Assembly: GCA_009667805.1 (NCBI GenBank)
Contig: CM019069.1
Location: 61,187,422 to 61,251,421 of the forward strand
Length of the DNA: 64,000 bases
From: Leptobrachium leishanense
Taxonomy: Eukaryota > Chordata > Amphibia > Anura > Megophryidae
Reading direction: 5' to 3'
A model generated the notes under the pieces. The model was not told the origin of the DNA. It did no database searches and saw only the letters and a program-made list of their open reading frames with translations. Shown one piece after another: positions 13,039 to 26,230 of this stretch; positions within the stretch are counted from its first letter, which is position 1; each line of letters opens with the position of its first letter. The translations under genes and the position numbers were made by a program.

Positions 13039-13932
13039 TAGGGTTATTCAAAGAGATCTGAATTGGGGAAGTAAGGTGAAAAAAAAAAACCAGTGAAATT
13101 CAGCGTTCGGTTACCTTTCCTGGTCATTCGGCTATTCAGAGAGCAGGCAGTTCGCCAAATGTTGGTGAATTGCCTGCACATATGGTGCCTGTTCGAGGGC
13201 AGTGAAATCCCCATAGAGAAGCACTGCTTCGGCTATTCAGAGAACAGAAACCAGCAGTAACAAGTTGCCGAAATGCCCTGCCATTCGGTGGTTTAATTCG
13301 ACAGGTTTATTCAGGCGATTCCCATAGGCTTCAATGTTAAAAATATTCCCGTTTTAATTCAATATCTAATAAACCGTTTATTTTAATATTCTGCAGTAAA
13401 AAGTCTCTTTATTTTTAGAATTTTTAGGCATTTTTTGGGAATTTTTTGCAAACATTTTTTTTCCTTTTTTTTTTAAACGTTTTTTTCTTTTTTCTGCAAC
13501 AGCCCTTTTTATTATCATTCATTGCATTTTATATGTAAATTTCAGACATTTTCTTTCTCTAGTTTCTTTGCAAACAGCGTTGCACCTTTCATACATTCAA
13601 GCGTACTGTTTTCTTTTTTTCACTCCATTCGTCTGTGGTGTCGGGTTATTCCGGCAGCTGCTCTGCACTGTGATCGGTGACTGCTCGGGTTTCTCCATTG
13701 TGTTCGGAGCTAATCCAGATTTTTTTGCGTGTTTCGGTGTACGTTCGCCTGGGTTTTGCGGTGAGTGTTCGTCGGGTTTCTGGCGGCTTTTCCCTGCACT
13801 ACGACGGCCCTGTGGTGCTTGTTGAATACACCGCAGGGTCGCCGAAATGGGATCGCCGAATCTCACCGAATTGAAGAGAAGGAAAAGTCACCGAACGTGC
13901 GGTGACTTTTCGATTCTCTTTGATTAACCCTG
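13039..13932. repeat. CAGGGTTATTCAAAGAG MITE (family Q)
   Basis: About 894 bp. The left end is (C/T)AGGGTTATTCAAAGAG and the right end is CTCTTTGATTAACCCTG, flanked by TAT on both sides. The interior is shared with 45471-46362 and 60334-61183: subterminal blocks such as ggtttattcaggcgattccc, a T-rich centre and caccgcagggtcgccgaaat near the right end. No transposase. Open frames inside are chance. Confidence 0.85.
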
Positions 13933-14389
13933 TATTTTAAAGCAGAAGACACCATATACAGGTGAAACTCAGCTACTCTGCTAACTCAATGAAATTGAAT
14001 CTGTGTCATGTCATCAACAAATTACCTTCACTATTACAATGAACTTATAAAAGTTACCTTATTTCTATCATATGAGGTGGTTGACAAAAAAAGTTGTCAA
14101 ATGTATAAAAATATTAAAGGTTGTTTTTCCTGTGGTAAAGTATGTGATGAAAATGACAAGCGTGTACATAAATGAGCATTGCAAGTTCTAAAGTGCAACT
14201 ACCATATCTACAGTACATACAGGGCACCGCCATCTTGGAAATACCCTGGTAATGTCAATTTGAGGTCCAATCAGATCTGTTATTCTTTGCTTGTCAGCCA
14301 AGATCCAAAGAGGAAGTCTATAGAGATAAGCAATGACGGCCCCCGGCAGTGAGCATGACATGCCCAATTTAACAAAAACAGTTATATAA

Positions 14390-14806
14390 GGCTAGGGTCA
14401 GACGAACGCAGTGCGAACGCACGTGCAGCCGCACTTAATCACGGCCGTAGTAGCAGCAAATGACGGGCAATATACGAAGTACGGCTGCACGAAAGTGCAG
14501 CCGCGCAACGCAAGCGGCAAACAAATGCATTTTTTCGAGAATGTGATACCGCTAGTACTGACGTACAGAGTGCGCTGCGTCCGCTAGCGGCGTGTGTGCG
14601 TGATAAGGAGACGTCAGACGCTGCTAATGTCCTGCCAATATAACGTCCAGACGCAAAAAGTGTTTTATTGATGATCCGTACCAAATCACGGACGAAAATG
14701 CGCATCGTATGACCGCTTTCGCGTGTTCCGTGAAAAAAATACATCCATTCGTTCGAACGCACTTTTTCACGGACGACGCGAAAAATGCGTTAGTCTGACC
14801 CTAGCC
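14390..14806. repeat. GGCTAGGGTCAGACG MITE, subfamily A
   Basis: A 417-bp copy of the subfamily A element, flanked by TAA on both sides. Same internal order as 4161-4585. It sits between FLACC1 and CASP8. Confidence 0.85.
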
Positions 14807-14809
14807 TAA

Positions 14810-16211
14810 GAATTCTTCATTATCAGTTTATTTGTTTTTTTCCCATTTTGTTTTAACAGACAGTTTTCAAAGTTGTAACTGTAATGCTGTTGAAATTGAA
14901 AACCCATTTGATTCTTACAATATCAACGTGTTTGGTTCTGTAAATACTGTGCAGCGAATACATGTATTTTTAAAATTGAAGGACCAGTGCTTCCTTGACA
15001 ATCAGTTTATTTTTGATCACCAGTGTTGAATTCATGAGGTATAAAGGCTACATTGTAAACTCCTCTTTGTAGTTCGCTGCAAACAGGACCAACAAAAAGG
15101 GCAGGTACATATTATTTCACAGTTGACAGGGATCTCACACTCCGGTCCCCCAGATGCTGATGCCTACTATCCCCAGAATTCTTTGAATGCAATAGATGGC
15201 CGGGGAATCATGGGAGTTATAGTTTAGAAACATCTGGGGGACTAGATCTTCAGCTTGTCATTCAAAAAAATTTGATTATTGTTTTACAATAACAGAAATA
15301 AAAGTGCACAGGAAAAATAGCATAAATCAGTGTAACACCCCCCCCCCTTCATTTACGTTAGTCAATGTGCAAAACACGTACATAAAGTGCTGTAGAACAT
15401 AACATAAATTTAATTTCCATGGACTGAAACCTTTAGCTAGTGGGTTATGATAGTGTAAAGAAAGTGTATTTTTCAAAAAAAAATATTAGGGGCGCTATCG
15501 GCTGCCTGCAGCTAAAACGGGGATGCTAAGGGGAAAAATTAGCGTTCACTAATCTCCCCTTAGTGTCCCCGTTTTACCTGTAGATTATGGGGCAGGCGCT
15601 GAGTTCAGCAGCCTGCCCTAAAGCGGCGGCAAAGATCCAGGATGCTCGGGGCAGCGCTGAAGCACTGTTGCGAGCATCCCTTCCATGAAGGCTTCTGCTG
15701 CCGGGTCACATGGCCGGCAAGATCCCGCTTCTCGCGAGATCCTTCAGGTATGCAGAGAGAGACTGTGGACTTTTTACCCCCAGTCTCACTCTGTTCCCGG
15801 TGGCCAGAAGCGGCGGATCGGGCCGCCGTTCCCTCAGTGGGATGAGAGGTGAGTATTTGATCTTTTTGGGGAGGGGTTCCAGCTGCAGCTAACTGATTCC
15901 GCAGATGCAGAATCCGTTAGGGTCACATTAGCAAAGCGCAGTAGCTAACACTAATTACTGATTGCTTACACTATGCTCTCCCTATACTTAACACGGGGAG
16001 CGCAAAGTACAGTAAGCTTGCGTTACAAAGCGCTAATACCAGGATTTTTTAAACCCGTTAGCGATTGGGAGGTGATCTATGTGGCACTCTATCACCCCAA
16101 TTAACCTAGCGCTAAGGAGGGGATAGGGCCAGAGATATATAACTAGCGCATGGCAAAGAAAAATAATCTTCAGTTTATGTGCAGATTGCTGAGCTTGCCA
16201 AAAAACAATTA
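14810..16211. other. Intergenic sequence with decayed TIR-type repeats
   Basis: A palindromic pair surrounds 15140-15245 (cccccagatg and catctggggg). A small hairpin (aaacggggatgctaagggg with its inverted copy) lies at about 15514-15575. The stretch 15620-15900 resembles the right part of element 2623-4994 (ggatgctcggggc, gatcccgcttctcgcgagatc). No gene was recognised. Confidence 0.45.
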
Positions 16212-16221
16212 TTTATTTATT
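16212..16221 (-). terminator. CASP8: Candidate CASP8 poly(A) signal
   Basis: Two overlapping AATAAA hexamers on the minus strand, about 630 nt beyond the caspase-8 stop codon. They are the first such signals downstream of the stop that I found. The position is an inference. Confidence 0.4.
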
Positions 16222-16848
16222 TTGTAGAGCAGACCACTAGTGCTGTTGTTCGTTCTCAGGACCCTCACAAACCCCCCTTTTTGCTGCAAAAAATAATAAT
16301 TACGCTAGTCCTAAATAGCTATTCGTAGGCAAAAATTAATGTCTCTTATACAAAGTATAGGAGATGTCAGTTTACATTAGGGAATCGCTATATTCAGGCC
16401 ACAAGCCCAGCTTGCAGCAATAATGGAATAACTAATCCCACCGAACGATAACTACTGGAGACGTTACATGTAATGTCTCCTGTAGTCATCTCAATGGCAA
16501 CTGTGGAATAGGACCCTATATGCAGAATTCACAAAGCCTGACTGTCCTGGATAATAAACAAAAAAAAAAACCACACAATTTGCATGAGGTAGGGATGATG
16601 GAGGGAGTGTGCATGTTCATAGATAGTACCACGTTTGAACAATAATCCTCATAGCAGCAACTTTTCCGGGATCCATTACAAACAGTACAGGTCTGGGTGT
16701 AAAATTCAAGTTTTCTATTGCGCGCCGTTAATACAATTAGGCAAACACTTGGCTTGCAAATATTAGTTCAGAACCTTAAGATAATCCTACCTTTTCAGGT
16801 AATACACACACACCCAAGTTAAGAAATGTACCCATACTAAGAAGAGTT

Positions 16849-16981
16849 TTAGATTGAGAGACTTTTCATGGAGAAGCAGAGTTGTTTGTGGAGCGTTGTG
16901 CAGGGCTCGGGCATCTGCGGCCTCTGGTTCTGGCTCACTTCATTATTTACCCTTGTCAGGATTAATTGGATATCTTCACCT
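16849..16981 (-). CDS. CASP8: Caspase-8, last coding exon (small subunit C-terminus)
   Basis: Reading down from 16981 after the acceptor TTTGTGTCTCTAG, the first base completes the split codon AG|A of the preceding exon (arginine). The frame continues GEDIQLILTRVNNEVS, then RPQMPEPCTTLHKQLCFSM, and stops at TAA (16849-16851). This is the end of the p10 subunit: the pattern RG-D-I-x-x-ILT-x-VN-x-EVS...QMP-P is characteristic of caspase-8 and caspase-10. The final residues SLSI recall the LSI end described for one caspase-10 isoform, while gene position favours caspase-8. The exon is 9 kb away from the previous one and is easy to miss. Confidence 0.88.
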
Positions 16982-17225
16982 CTAGAGACACAAAAGGAAA
17001 AATAGTGTCAGAGTATATTAAAAACACTTTGAATCTTTAAAATGATATATAGCCTGTATTTGTGGGAAATTGTAATTGCGGGTATGAACAGCGAGTCATT
17101 GTGAATCCTGTTTGGGTGTATTGATTATGCATTCATTTTAATTTAACTCCTTAATCACACAACAGAGAAAGAAATGCAGAGGATCTGAGTAGTACTGAGC
17201 TTAGTTTTGAAAAATAAGTATTTGT

Positions 17226-17690
17226 GTGAATGGATTTGCACATTCTGGAAACTTATTGACCTCCATGTCTAATATCTCCAAACCCATACTGTCTTACTCT
17301 ACACCCCCCCCCACACACCAATCATGCTTTTTCTCTCATCCTCCCTTTCAACTCTGCAACGTCCAACAACCCCATGTATCTGAACAACAAAGCAATTCAT
17401 TCTCAAAATTCCATACTCCTACATCACCCAAATAAACCCATGCATCTCATCTGCAAGTCCATGTTGTGTCCCCCAACAGCCTCATCTGTACACATTTCTA
17501 ATCACTTTATCCCCACCACTCTTAATTATATGCATCCCTCAACAATTTAATGTTTTCCCCTATTTCGATTAAACCACTTGATTCTAATCAACATATCTAT
17601 GTGTAACACCTGTAGCTTGATTTGATGCGATTCCTTTACAAGCCAGTGCCTCCACCCAACAACCCTATGCATCTTATGATGTTTCTCCTA
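17226..17690. other. CASP8 intron, C- and A-rich sequence
   Basis: Low-complexity stretch rich in ccc, cat and aac. No feature recognised beyond composition bias. Confidence 0.35.
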
Positions 17691-17694
17691 AACA

Positions 17695-18060
17695 CAAGGA
17701 CCCTATTCCAAGGTTGGCGATATGATAACTTCTTGAGACTTTATAATTAACATCTTGAAGTTATTTCATCGCCTGGAACCGCTATTCCACTCTTGGTGCA
17801 AGGCTGCAAGCTGGGCCTACTCCTTGAGTGTTGCAGTTCTTTACTGTAAATGAACGTTTCCTTGCGCTTCCTTTCACTGAAATACCATCTCATAAAAGAT
17901 GGTGTTAAGTGATTTTGCTTTTGCAAAATCACGTAAGACACTGAACTAGCAGATTTTACTATCTCCCTTTTTGAATTTACCTCGGAATAGCACCCAAGAT
18001 GTAGCTCTGAAGAAGCAGGCTGAAAACCGCTCTGCAATTTCTTCAGATGTCCCATTCATT
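17695..18060. repeat. Interspersed repeat family R, copy
   Basis: Shares ordered blocks with 20205-20607 and more distantly with 27455-27960 and the inverted copy around 58380-58906: a 'caaggttggc..gataac..' opening, 'ctattccactcttgg', 'actgtaaat(t/g)aacg' and 'gcttcct(c)tcactg'. Ends were not defined. Probably a non-autonomous DNA transposon. Confidence 0.5.
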
Positions 18061-18497
18061 AAGTTGGTAGCTTCAGGCAGGAACCAAAAGGAAGAATGGA
18101 GCCAAAGCTGTATTACTTAAAGGTGTGCAAATGTCAACTACATTTATTCGCAACATGGGCATACAAAGCATGTTTTGAATGTAGGTGGCGATAGGGCACC
18201 TTTTTAGCAACATTTAGCTTCTGTTCTGTTCATCTAGGACCCAGGGTACATCTGGTGAGATGCTGCAGCTTGTGCTCATACATCGATTTGTGATTCCAGG
18301 GACATCCTAAAACATTTCCATATGCTGCTAGAGCGACCCCGGTGTCCCCCCTCCGCTCCTACACTACTCATTCACGCCAAACTTTAGAAAGGACGTAGTT
18401 TCCAGGGGTCTATTCTTGAACAATCCATATAGGCCGTGACCTGGGGTGCCAGATTGGAGGAGATCACCAGCATTTGTTTTTAATATTTGGTAAGTAA

Positions 18498-18945
18498 GGC
18501 TGGGGTCAGACGAGCGCAGTGTTAACGTCCGTGTTGCCGCACATAAGTACTTCCGTGATAGCATACAATTGTGTTAAATGGAGTCCCACACACGAAGTAC
18601 GTCCGCACAGAAGTGCGGGGGCTGACGGACGCTGCAAACGGACGCAGGTTAGGCAAGAACGTAATACTGCTAGAACGGACGTGCGGAGTGCGCCACGTCC
18701 ACAACGTCCGCATAGCTTTGTGTGTGAGTGATGCAACAAGGTCAGACGGACGGCATTTATACGTCCAGCATTTTTGACGGACAGAATGTTTTTTCATTGT
18801 AATTTATTTTCCCTGCTACATCAGTCAAAAAATACGTCAGTGAAAAAAACAGACTGTTTGGCCACCACCTTGTTGTCAGTCAGAAAGTACGTCCGTACTG
18901 CACGGACGCACAGTCCGTACAAAATGCGCTCGTCTGACCCTAGCC
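18498..18945. repeat. GGCTAGGGTCAGACG MITE, subfamily B
   Basis: A 448-bp element with inverted ends GGCTGGGGTCAGACGAGCGC and complement, flanked by TAA and TTA. The interior differs from subfamily A but matches 24576-25023 and 30030-30478 in reverse orientation (cggacgcag, gacggcatttatacgtccag, cactgacgtatttt). Confidence 0.85.
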
Positions 18946-19099
18946 TTAGAGGAAGCACGTTTCGTTAGGTGGAGAATTCTGGAGCGCAGCATCATTTTAT
19001 ACAGTGGTGACTGTGCGGTCTGTCCAAGCGATAGAAAGAAAATAGTGAAAAGGAAATAATCTGTCCAACAGGTATTGAAAAAAATATTTCACATGTAAT

Positions 19100-19180
19100 T
19101 TAACAGCTTAAGGACCAAGGGTCTTTAAAGTCAATGCATGTATGACGGAACAGTTACGTCATTGGTCCTTAAGGGGTTAA
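19100..19180. repeat. Small TTAAGGACCAA palindromic repeat
   Basis: An 81-bp near-palindrome with ends TTAACAGCTTAAGGACCAA and TTGGTCCTTAAGGGGTTAA. This TTAACCCCTTAAGGACC motif is a common amphibian MITE end. Confidence 0.6.
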
Positions 19181-19373
19181 GAAAATAAATTAATAAATAC
19201 GCTAGAAATTATTTCTGTGCATACACAATGTGAGGTTTCTCTGTGTAAAATTTGTATAAGGAATAACAGATTGTAAGAGTTTGTCACTGTTGCAACAAAG
19301 GTGATTCTCAGTGGTGTTTGGAAATTTGGCACTATTTAATCACCATGGGTTGTAAAGGAAGCTATTCTTTTTT

Positions 19374-19600
19374 TTTTGAGAAAGGATTTTACCAGGAAGG
19401 ATACATTGAGATTTCTCTCGTTTTCAAGTATGTCCTGGGTGGCGAGTATGTACCGTTAGGTGTCTTGCCCAAGGACACTTACTGGAGAGGTGCTCCTGCT
19501 GGGATCAAACCCATGTCTCCACAGGCTTTCTCCACGCAGAGCAGTGATGTTACCTCTACTCCACCCAGCCGGTGTTCAACTCCTGTGTGCAGCTTCTTCC
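19374..19600 (+). repeat. SINE-like or LTR-derived repeat fragment
   Basis: Contains aaggatttTACCAGGAAGGATACA followed by ttgagatttctctcgttttc, repeated almost exactly at 26399-26453. The right part (gggatcaaacccatgtctcc ... gagcagtgatgtt) has the 'wrong-table' phrase seen in many tRNA-derived or satellite-like vertebrate repeats. Class not determined. Confidence 0.45.
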
Positions 19601-19831
19601 AATGTAATTAATCTGAGGGAGGCACTTCTACTACAACAGACAAAAATGCTTCCTTCTCAAACTGTAACAATTGTTACACATACTCTGAAGTCACTCAATG
19701 GTTCAACCTTCGATTGTATCCATCTGTGGTTAAACCACAGAATGACTTAAAAGTACGTGGAACAGTCGTTACAGTTTGATAAGGATACATTGCTTCCGGT
19801 CGTAATAGAAGTGCTTCCCTCAGATTACATT
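19601..19831. repeat. Palindromic repeat, TCTGAGGGAGGCACTTCTA arms
   Basis: Left arm AATGTAATTAATCTGAGGGA... and right arm ...TCCCTCAGATTACATT are inverted copies, with a second paired block around aacaattgtta in the centre. No coding potential. Confidence 0.6.
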
Positions 19832-19843
19832 ATAGTATAAGAA

Positions 19844-20172
19844 GTCGCACAAACGAGCTGCATAGCTTCTATTAGAATCTATGGTGGTTAAATAGTACCA
19901 GTGTTTGCCGAAGTTCCAAACACCAGGGAAAAATCACTGTTGTTGCAACGGTGACAGACACTGGCGTTTCACAAAAGTAAACACCAAACAGCAGCAGGAA
20001 AAGCTTCGCTGTAAAACTTCAAATGCCGCTGTTTGGATTTCCCTCTTGTGAATCACCGTTGTTTGTCACCTGCAACAATGCCAATTTTCACTGGTGCATG
20101 CAAATTCGGCAAACACCGGCATTCTTTATCCACCATAGATTCTAAAGGAAGCTATGCAGCTTGTTTGTGTGA
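19844..20172. repeat. Palindromic repeat, CACAAACGAGCTGCATAGC arms
   Basis: The left arm starts tcgcacaaacgagctgcata and runs to tctatggtgg. The right arm is its inverted copy (ccaccatagattct ... gcttgtttgtgtga). The middle also pairs (ggtgacagacactgg with tcaccgttgtttgtcacc). Confidence 0.65.
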
Positions 20173-20204
20173 TACAATTCTACACAGACAAATATTTTAT
20201 TATG

Positions 20205-20607
20205 TGTACACACGGGGAACCGTTCAAAGGTTGGCAAAAAGATTCTCAAGACATTATAATAACATGTTGAGAAGTTATCTCATTGCCTGAAATTGCTATT
20301 TCACTCTTGTCGCAAGCTGGGCTTACACCTCGAGTGCTTTGTTACTGTAAATTAACGTCTCCTATACCTTGTTGCTTCCTCTCACTGGGAGAAGAGTGAG
20401 ACTGGGAACAAACAGTCTCCAACCGAGACTCCTCCAGGGTTCTGCACAATCCCATGATAGCAAGCTTGCACAGAGCTTGCAGCTAAGATGTGCAACACTA
20501 CATGGATTTCTAAGGACTCCAGAAGCCGATACTAGTGGCTGCATGCAACGCCGCTGCAAACTTTCCCTGTGTTTCATTCTGGGGCTAGGCACGAATTATG
20601 TACCTAA
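20205..20607. repeat. Interspersed repeat family R, copy
   Basis: Second copy of the family at 17695. It includes actgtaaattaacgtctcct, then gcttcctctcactgggag and an agactgggaacaaac block also present at 27690. Confidence 0.5.
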
Positions 20608-20850
20608 GGCTAGTGTCAGATAAGCGTTTTTAAGAGCGGAAGGAACGTCCGTGAGAGTGGACGTTTCTTCAACTCTGACGCCCGTCTGGCCACTTCGCTG
20701 AGCGGAGTTAGTGCACTCAGCGCTACAATGCTTGATCCTTCTATGGAGGATCGCATTGTTGCAGACCAGTCGAACGTGCGTCGTAGCACTTCGATGGGGA
20801 GGCTTGCTGCATAGCTGCTGGCGACCGGCCGGGAGGCATGTCAGTAGAGG

Positions 20851-22570
20851 CAGTGGTGTATTTAGGTTTTGTGCTGCCCTAGGCCTGACTAAACTCGTGC
20901 ACCCCCTAATTTAAATTTGACGCACTCCTTCCTGTCAAGGGCACACCTCTTCCTGGTTAATCCCCACCCTTCCTCTTTAAGCTCCACCTTTTCCTCTTAG
21001 AGCTCCGCCTTTTCCTCTCTTTATATTAAAAGTGGATACCAAGTGCCTACTTGTATATTTTGTATACCATTTCAAATGTATCTATTGCGATAAATAAAAT
21101 TATGAAATGTTTAAATTCAAGCATTTTTACAAAGAACAGCCATGCATGTCAAGTAAACGGGATCACAGCCGCTCTAATTGGTTGAACAATAAAATCCACA
21201 GAAACGTGCACTGCATATGAGCGTATCACAGAGCTGCACAGCAATAAAACCCACAGAAATGTGCAGTGTGTATGAGCATATCACAGAACTAACTGCACAG
21301 CAATAAAACTCACAGTAATGTGCAGTGTGTATGAGCGTATCCCAGAGTTCCAGGGCAATAAAACTCACAGTAATATGCAGTTTGTATCACAGAATCCACA
21401 GCAATAAAACTCCCAGCAATACAATGTTTGGTGTGTGTCAGCGTATCAGAATCCACAGCAATAAAACTCCCAGCAATGCAATGTGCGGTGTGTATGAGTG
21501 CATCAGAATTCACAGCAATAAAACTCCCAGCAATGCAATGTTTGGTGTGTGTCAGCGTATCAGAATCCACAGCAATAAAACTCCCAGCAATGCAATGTGC
21601 GGTGTGTATGAGTGCATCAAAATCCACTGCAGTAAAACTCCCAGCAAACCGAGTGTATATGAGCACACAGCAATTATGCTGTGGAGCCATCTTGTCAGCA
21701 GTGGGGTGCCACTGCCAGAGGGTGCATTGTAGCTTTGATTCCCTTCCCGGTGGGTGTTCCGTCCAGAATAGAGTCTGTGTTAACGAAAGGGCGGGCAGCT
21801 GCGCGCGTGCGTTTCACGTGGTTCAGCCAGTCATGTGGTACTGAGACTCAGAGAAATGGCTGTGAAATGCCCTGATGTTCGGTGGTTTCAATCAGCAGGT
21901 TTATTCAGGCGAACCCCATAGGTTTCAATGTTAAAAATATTCCCGTTTTTATGCAATATCTAATAAATCATTTATTATTTTAATCTGCAGTAAAAAGTCT
22001 TTACTTATTGATTTTTTTTTAGTACCTTTTAGTCATTTTTCAGATTTTTTTGGGCAAAATTTCCCTCCCTTTTTTTTAATAGCAGTTTTTCTTTTTTCTG
22101 TAACAGAACTTTTTATTATCAATCATAGGATCTTATATCTAAATTCCAGACATTTTCGTTCAGTAGTTCTTTTGAAAACAGCAGGCCCCGGGTTTGCGGT
22201 GGCAGCATTCAGCGGCCGACTCCATGCACTTTGGGGACCCTGCGGTGAATGGTGAATTCACTGCAGGGTGGGGAAATTTTATTCTCCTAAGTGCAGGGAA
22301 CTACAGAACACTAAAAAGTTGGCGTCATTTCGGTGCTCTGTGAGTAACCCATTTAGTGGCGAGGTTTTTTGCTGCCCCCTGGAAAGTGAAATTGAAAGTG
22401 TAAATTAGTGAAATCTCAATGTATCCTTCCTGGTAAAATACTTTGCAAAAGTAAAAAAAAAAAATTTTTTTTTTTTTTTAGGGGTGGGGCCACCCAGTGC
22501 GGACCGCCGCCCACTGGAAAGTGCCGCCCTAGGCCTGGGCCTAGTCGGCCTAGGCCAAAATACACCAGTG
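20851..22570. mobile_element. Non-autonomous hAT element with 8-bp duplication
   Basis: Flanked by AGTAGAGG on both sides (20843-20850, 22571-22578), the 8-bp TSD typical of hAT transposition. Ends are CAGTGGTGTATTTAGG and CCAAAATACACCAGTG. The subterminal ctgccctaggc recurs as gccgccctaggcctgggcct at the right. The interior contains a 58-60 bp tandem array (21183-21660) and a fragment of MITE family Q (about 21855-22350). No transposase. Confidence 0.82.
21183..21660. repeat. Tandem repeat, about 58-60 bp unit
   Basis: About eight units of gcgtatcagaatccacagca followed by ataaaactcccagcaatgca and a gtgtg stretch. The long open frames on both strands here are products of the period. It is internal to the hAT element. 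Confidence 0.85.
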
Positions 22571-23534
22571 AGTAGAGGCGCACATAGTGCGCTCATCTGA
22601 CACGAGCCTAACTCGGAATAGTCAAGCAAAAAGGGAGATGGTAAGCAAACTCTGACGGCAGAGAATTTTTTTACTTATCTCCTTATTTTTATTTAACAAA
22701 ATAAAAGTTATATTTTAAACAAGTTTTTCCATAGCCATTGGGCAGAATATTTAATTTCAATTAAAGTCTTTCTATTATAAAAAAACTGGGTATGCAAAAT
22801 CTCCCAGGTTGATAACCAATCCAACATACAGTCCAACCAAGAGGACTTCTGGAATACCAGAAAATGTTATTGTACCAATATACAATAAGCTGGTCTTTTG
22901 CTATTGATAGGAACAATGGCTTCATGAAGCAAGCGTTACACTAGAAACGTGTGTTCTACAGAGCATTGGAGGTAGCAAACAATTTGTCTTCCCTCCTCTA
23001 CCCTTCTTTACTACTAGAAAGTGACCCCATCACCAGGAGTGTTTAGTGAGGTCACCATTTACAGTCTCTCTGCAGAGATACAAGAAGGTTTTTTTCATGA
23101 TAACCTGGCAGAAATATTTGAGTGCACTATTGAAGGAGTGCAAAGTATAAGTACAGTCATCGCCGAAATTGTTGGCACCCCAGAAATTGTTCCAGAAAAT
23201 CAAGTATTTCTCACAGAAAAGTATTGCAGTAACACATGTTTTGCTATACACATGTTTATTCCCTTTGTGTGTATTGGAACAAAACAAAAAAAGGAGAAAA
23301 AAAGCAAATTGGACATAATGTCACACAAAACTCCAAAAATGGGCTGGACAAAATTCTTGGCACCCTTTCAAAATTGTGGATAAATAAGATTGTTTGAAGC
23401 ATGTGATGCTCCTGTAAACTCACCTGGGGCAAGTAACAGGTGTGGGCAATATAAAAATCACACCTGAAAGCAGATTAAAAGGAGAGAAGTTCACTTAGTC
23501 TTTGCATTGTGTGTCTGTGTGTGCCACACTAAGC

Positions 23535-24555
<1,021 letters not shown>

Positions 24556-24575
24556 GCAACCAAATATTAAGTTAA

Positions 24576-25023
24576 GGCTAGGGTCAGACGAGCGTGATTT
24601 CTACGGACTGTACGTCCGTGCACACGGACGTACGTCAGTACGGAAGACGCAGTAGTGGCCATACAGTCCGTTTTTTTCACTGACATATATTTTGACGGAT
24701 GTAGGAGGGAAAATAAAATAAAAAGCAAAACCATTTTGTCCGTGAAAAATGCTGACCGTATAAATGCAGTCCGTCTGACCACGTTCCATCACTCACACAC
24801 AAAGCTATGCAGATATTGCGGACGCAGCGCACTTTGTGCGGCCGTTCTAGAGGTTGTACGTTCTTGCCTGCCTTGCGTCTGTGGGCCGCGGCCGTTGTGT
24901 GTCTGCAGTTCAGTGCGGTCGTACTTCGTGTAACGGGCTCCAATGGGCTTTCTGTCATGCTATCACGGACGTACTTTTAGGCGCAATCACGGACGTGAAC
25001 ACTACACTCGTCTGACCCCAGCC
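24576..25023. repeat. GGCTAGGGTCAGACG MITE, subfamily B, nested
   Basis: A 448-bp copy, flanked by TAA and TTA, inside the Tc1 element 23154-25240. Very close to the copy at 30030-30478, so subfamily B moved recently relative to the Tc1 element. Confidence 0.88.
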
Positions 25024-25635
25024 TTAGGGTGCCAAGAATTTTGTCCAGCCCATTTTTGGAGTTTTGTGTGACATTATGTCCAATTTGCTTTTTTTCCTCC
25101 CTTTTTTTGATTTTTTCCAAAGCACACAAAGGGAATAAACATGTGTATAGCAAAACATGTGTTAGTGCAATACTTTTCTGTGAGAAATACTTGATTTTCT
25201 GGAAAAATGTCTGGGGTGTCAACAATTTCGGCCATGACTGTATAAGAAATCCACATGTAGCCCATGATAGAAAAGCGTAATGTCAGTGACCTAAGGACTT
25301 TATATGAGAGATTGCTAATTTAAAACCTGACATTGTAATTTGTGCACATGGGTGTTTTCTGCTTGTATCGTACTTAAGGACATTCTGGACTGCATGACCG
25401 ATAAACAGATTAGATCAGTGGTTTTCAATTCCGGTCCTCAGGACTCACTAACAGGCCAGATTTTAAAGATCACCTTGAGGTGTGCAGAATGAATCCCGCA
25501 ATCACTGAGCAGCAAATCATATCACCTGTGCTGTGCTTTAGGTACAGTATCTGGAAAACCTGTCCTGTTCGTGGGTCCTGAAGACCAATGTTGAGAAACA
25601 TTGTATTAGATTCTCATACAAAGAAGTGGAATTAC

Positions 25636-26128
25636 CTGTTAAAACTCCTCTCTAATTGATTGCAAAGTGCCTGTATGTACCACGATCCAACCTCTCTGTG
25701 TCTGAATGATACATGGTCTTGGGTTGTAGCCATTCCTAACAAAAAATCTGGCTCATTGGGGATCAAGTCAGCCTCTGACACCTCACAATTTAGACAGGCA
25801 TTGGATGCATCAGCTTCTACTTGTACGGATTTTTGAAAGGCTCCTCCCTGGCAAGCCTGAATGAAAAAAACCTTAGGCTTTCCAGCAAGTGATGGACATT
25901 TAGACTTTTTGAATCCAGATGTAAGCTTCAGAATAGCGACACTTTCCCCATCCGTTCCGTAAATGACACCTCTGTTCCCATGTGAGAGGATAACGCATAT
26001 GAAGCAGTCACTATTCTCGTGTGTCTGCTCACTGTAATCCTGGATGGTCTGTAGGATGCCGCCTCCCGTTAGGTCCTTGTGCGAAATCACAATAAAGTCA
26101 AGTTTTGAGAAGACACGTCTGAGTGACT
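25636..26128 (-). CDS. CASP8: Caspase-8, catalytic exon (large and small subunits)
   Basis: This 493-nt exon follows the acceptor CTCTTTTACAG (start at 26128) and ends before GTAATT. It enters in phase 1 (completing GAG) and leaves in phase 2. It carries the catalytic histidine in CVILSHGNRG (residue 316, codon 25982-25980) and the catalytic cysteine in FFIQACQGG (residue 359, codon 25853-25851). The S1-forming arginine lies in SFRHREVGSWYIQ. The inter-subunit linker contains VQVEAD (Asp373) and SEAD (Asp387), candidate autoprocessing sites; VEAD aligns with human VETD374. PSLAGKPKVFFIQAC is the caspase-8 signature. No disruption. Confidence 0.95.
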
Positions 26129-26230
26129 CTGTAAAAGAGAATAAAATATGTTGTACAAAGGAACCAAACTGTGTTATATGCTGTGCTTTAATTGTTACAT
26201 TATTGTAATGGAACCTTTTATCTGTTTATA

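Larger units (their letters stand above)
20608..22608. repeat. Diverged GGCTAGTGTCAGAT MITE split by a hAT element
   Basis: The ends GGCTAGTGTCAGATAAGCG and CGCTCATCTGACACGAGCC form a TIR related to the GGCTAGGGTCAGACG families, flanked by TAA on both sides. The element's own sequence is only about 270 bp; the rest is the hAT insertion 20851-22570. Confidence 0.7.

Noticed and set aside
21310..21844. Several open frames with repeated SFIAV or SNKTPS words
   Set aside because: They are products of the 58-60 bp tandem array inside the hAT element.
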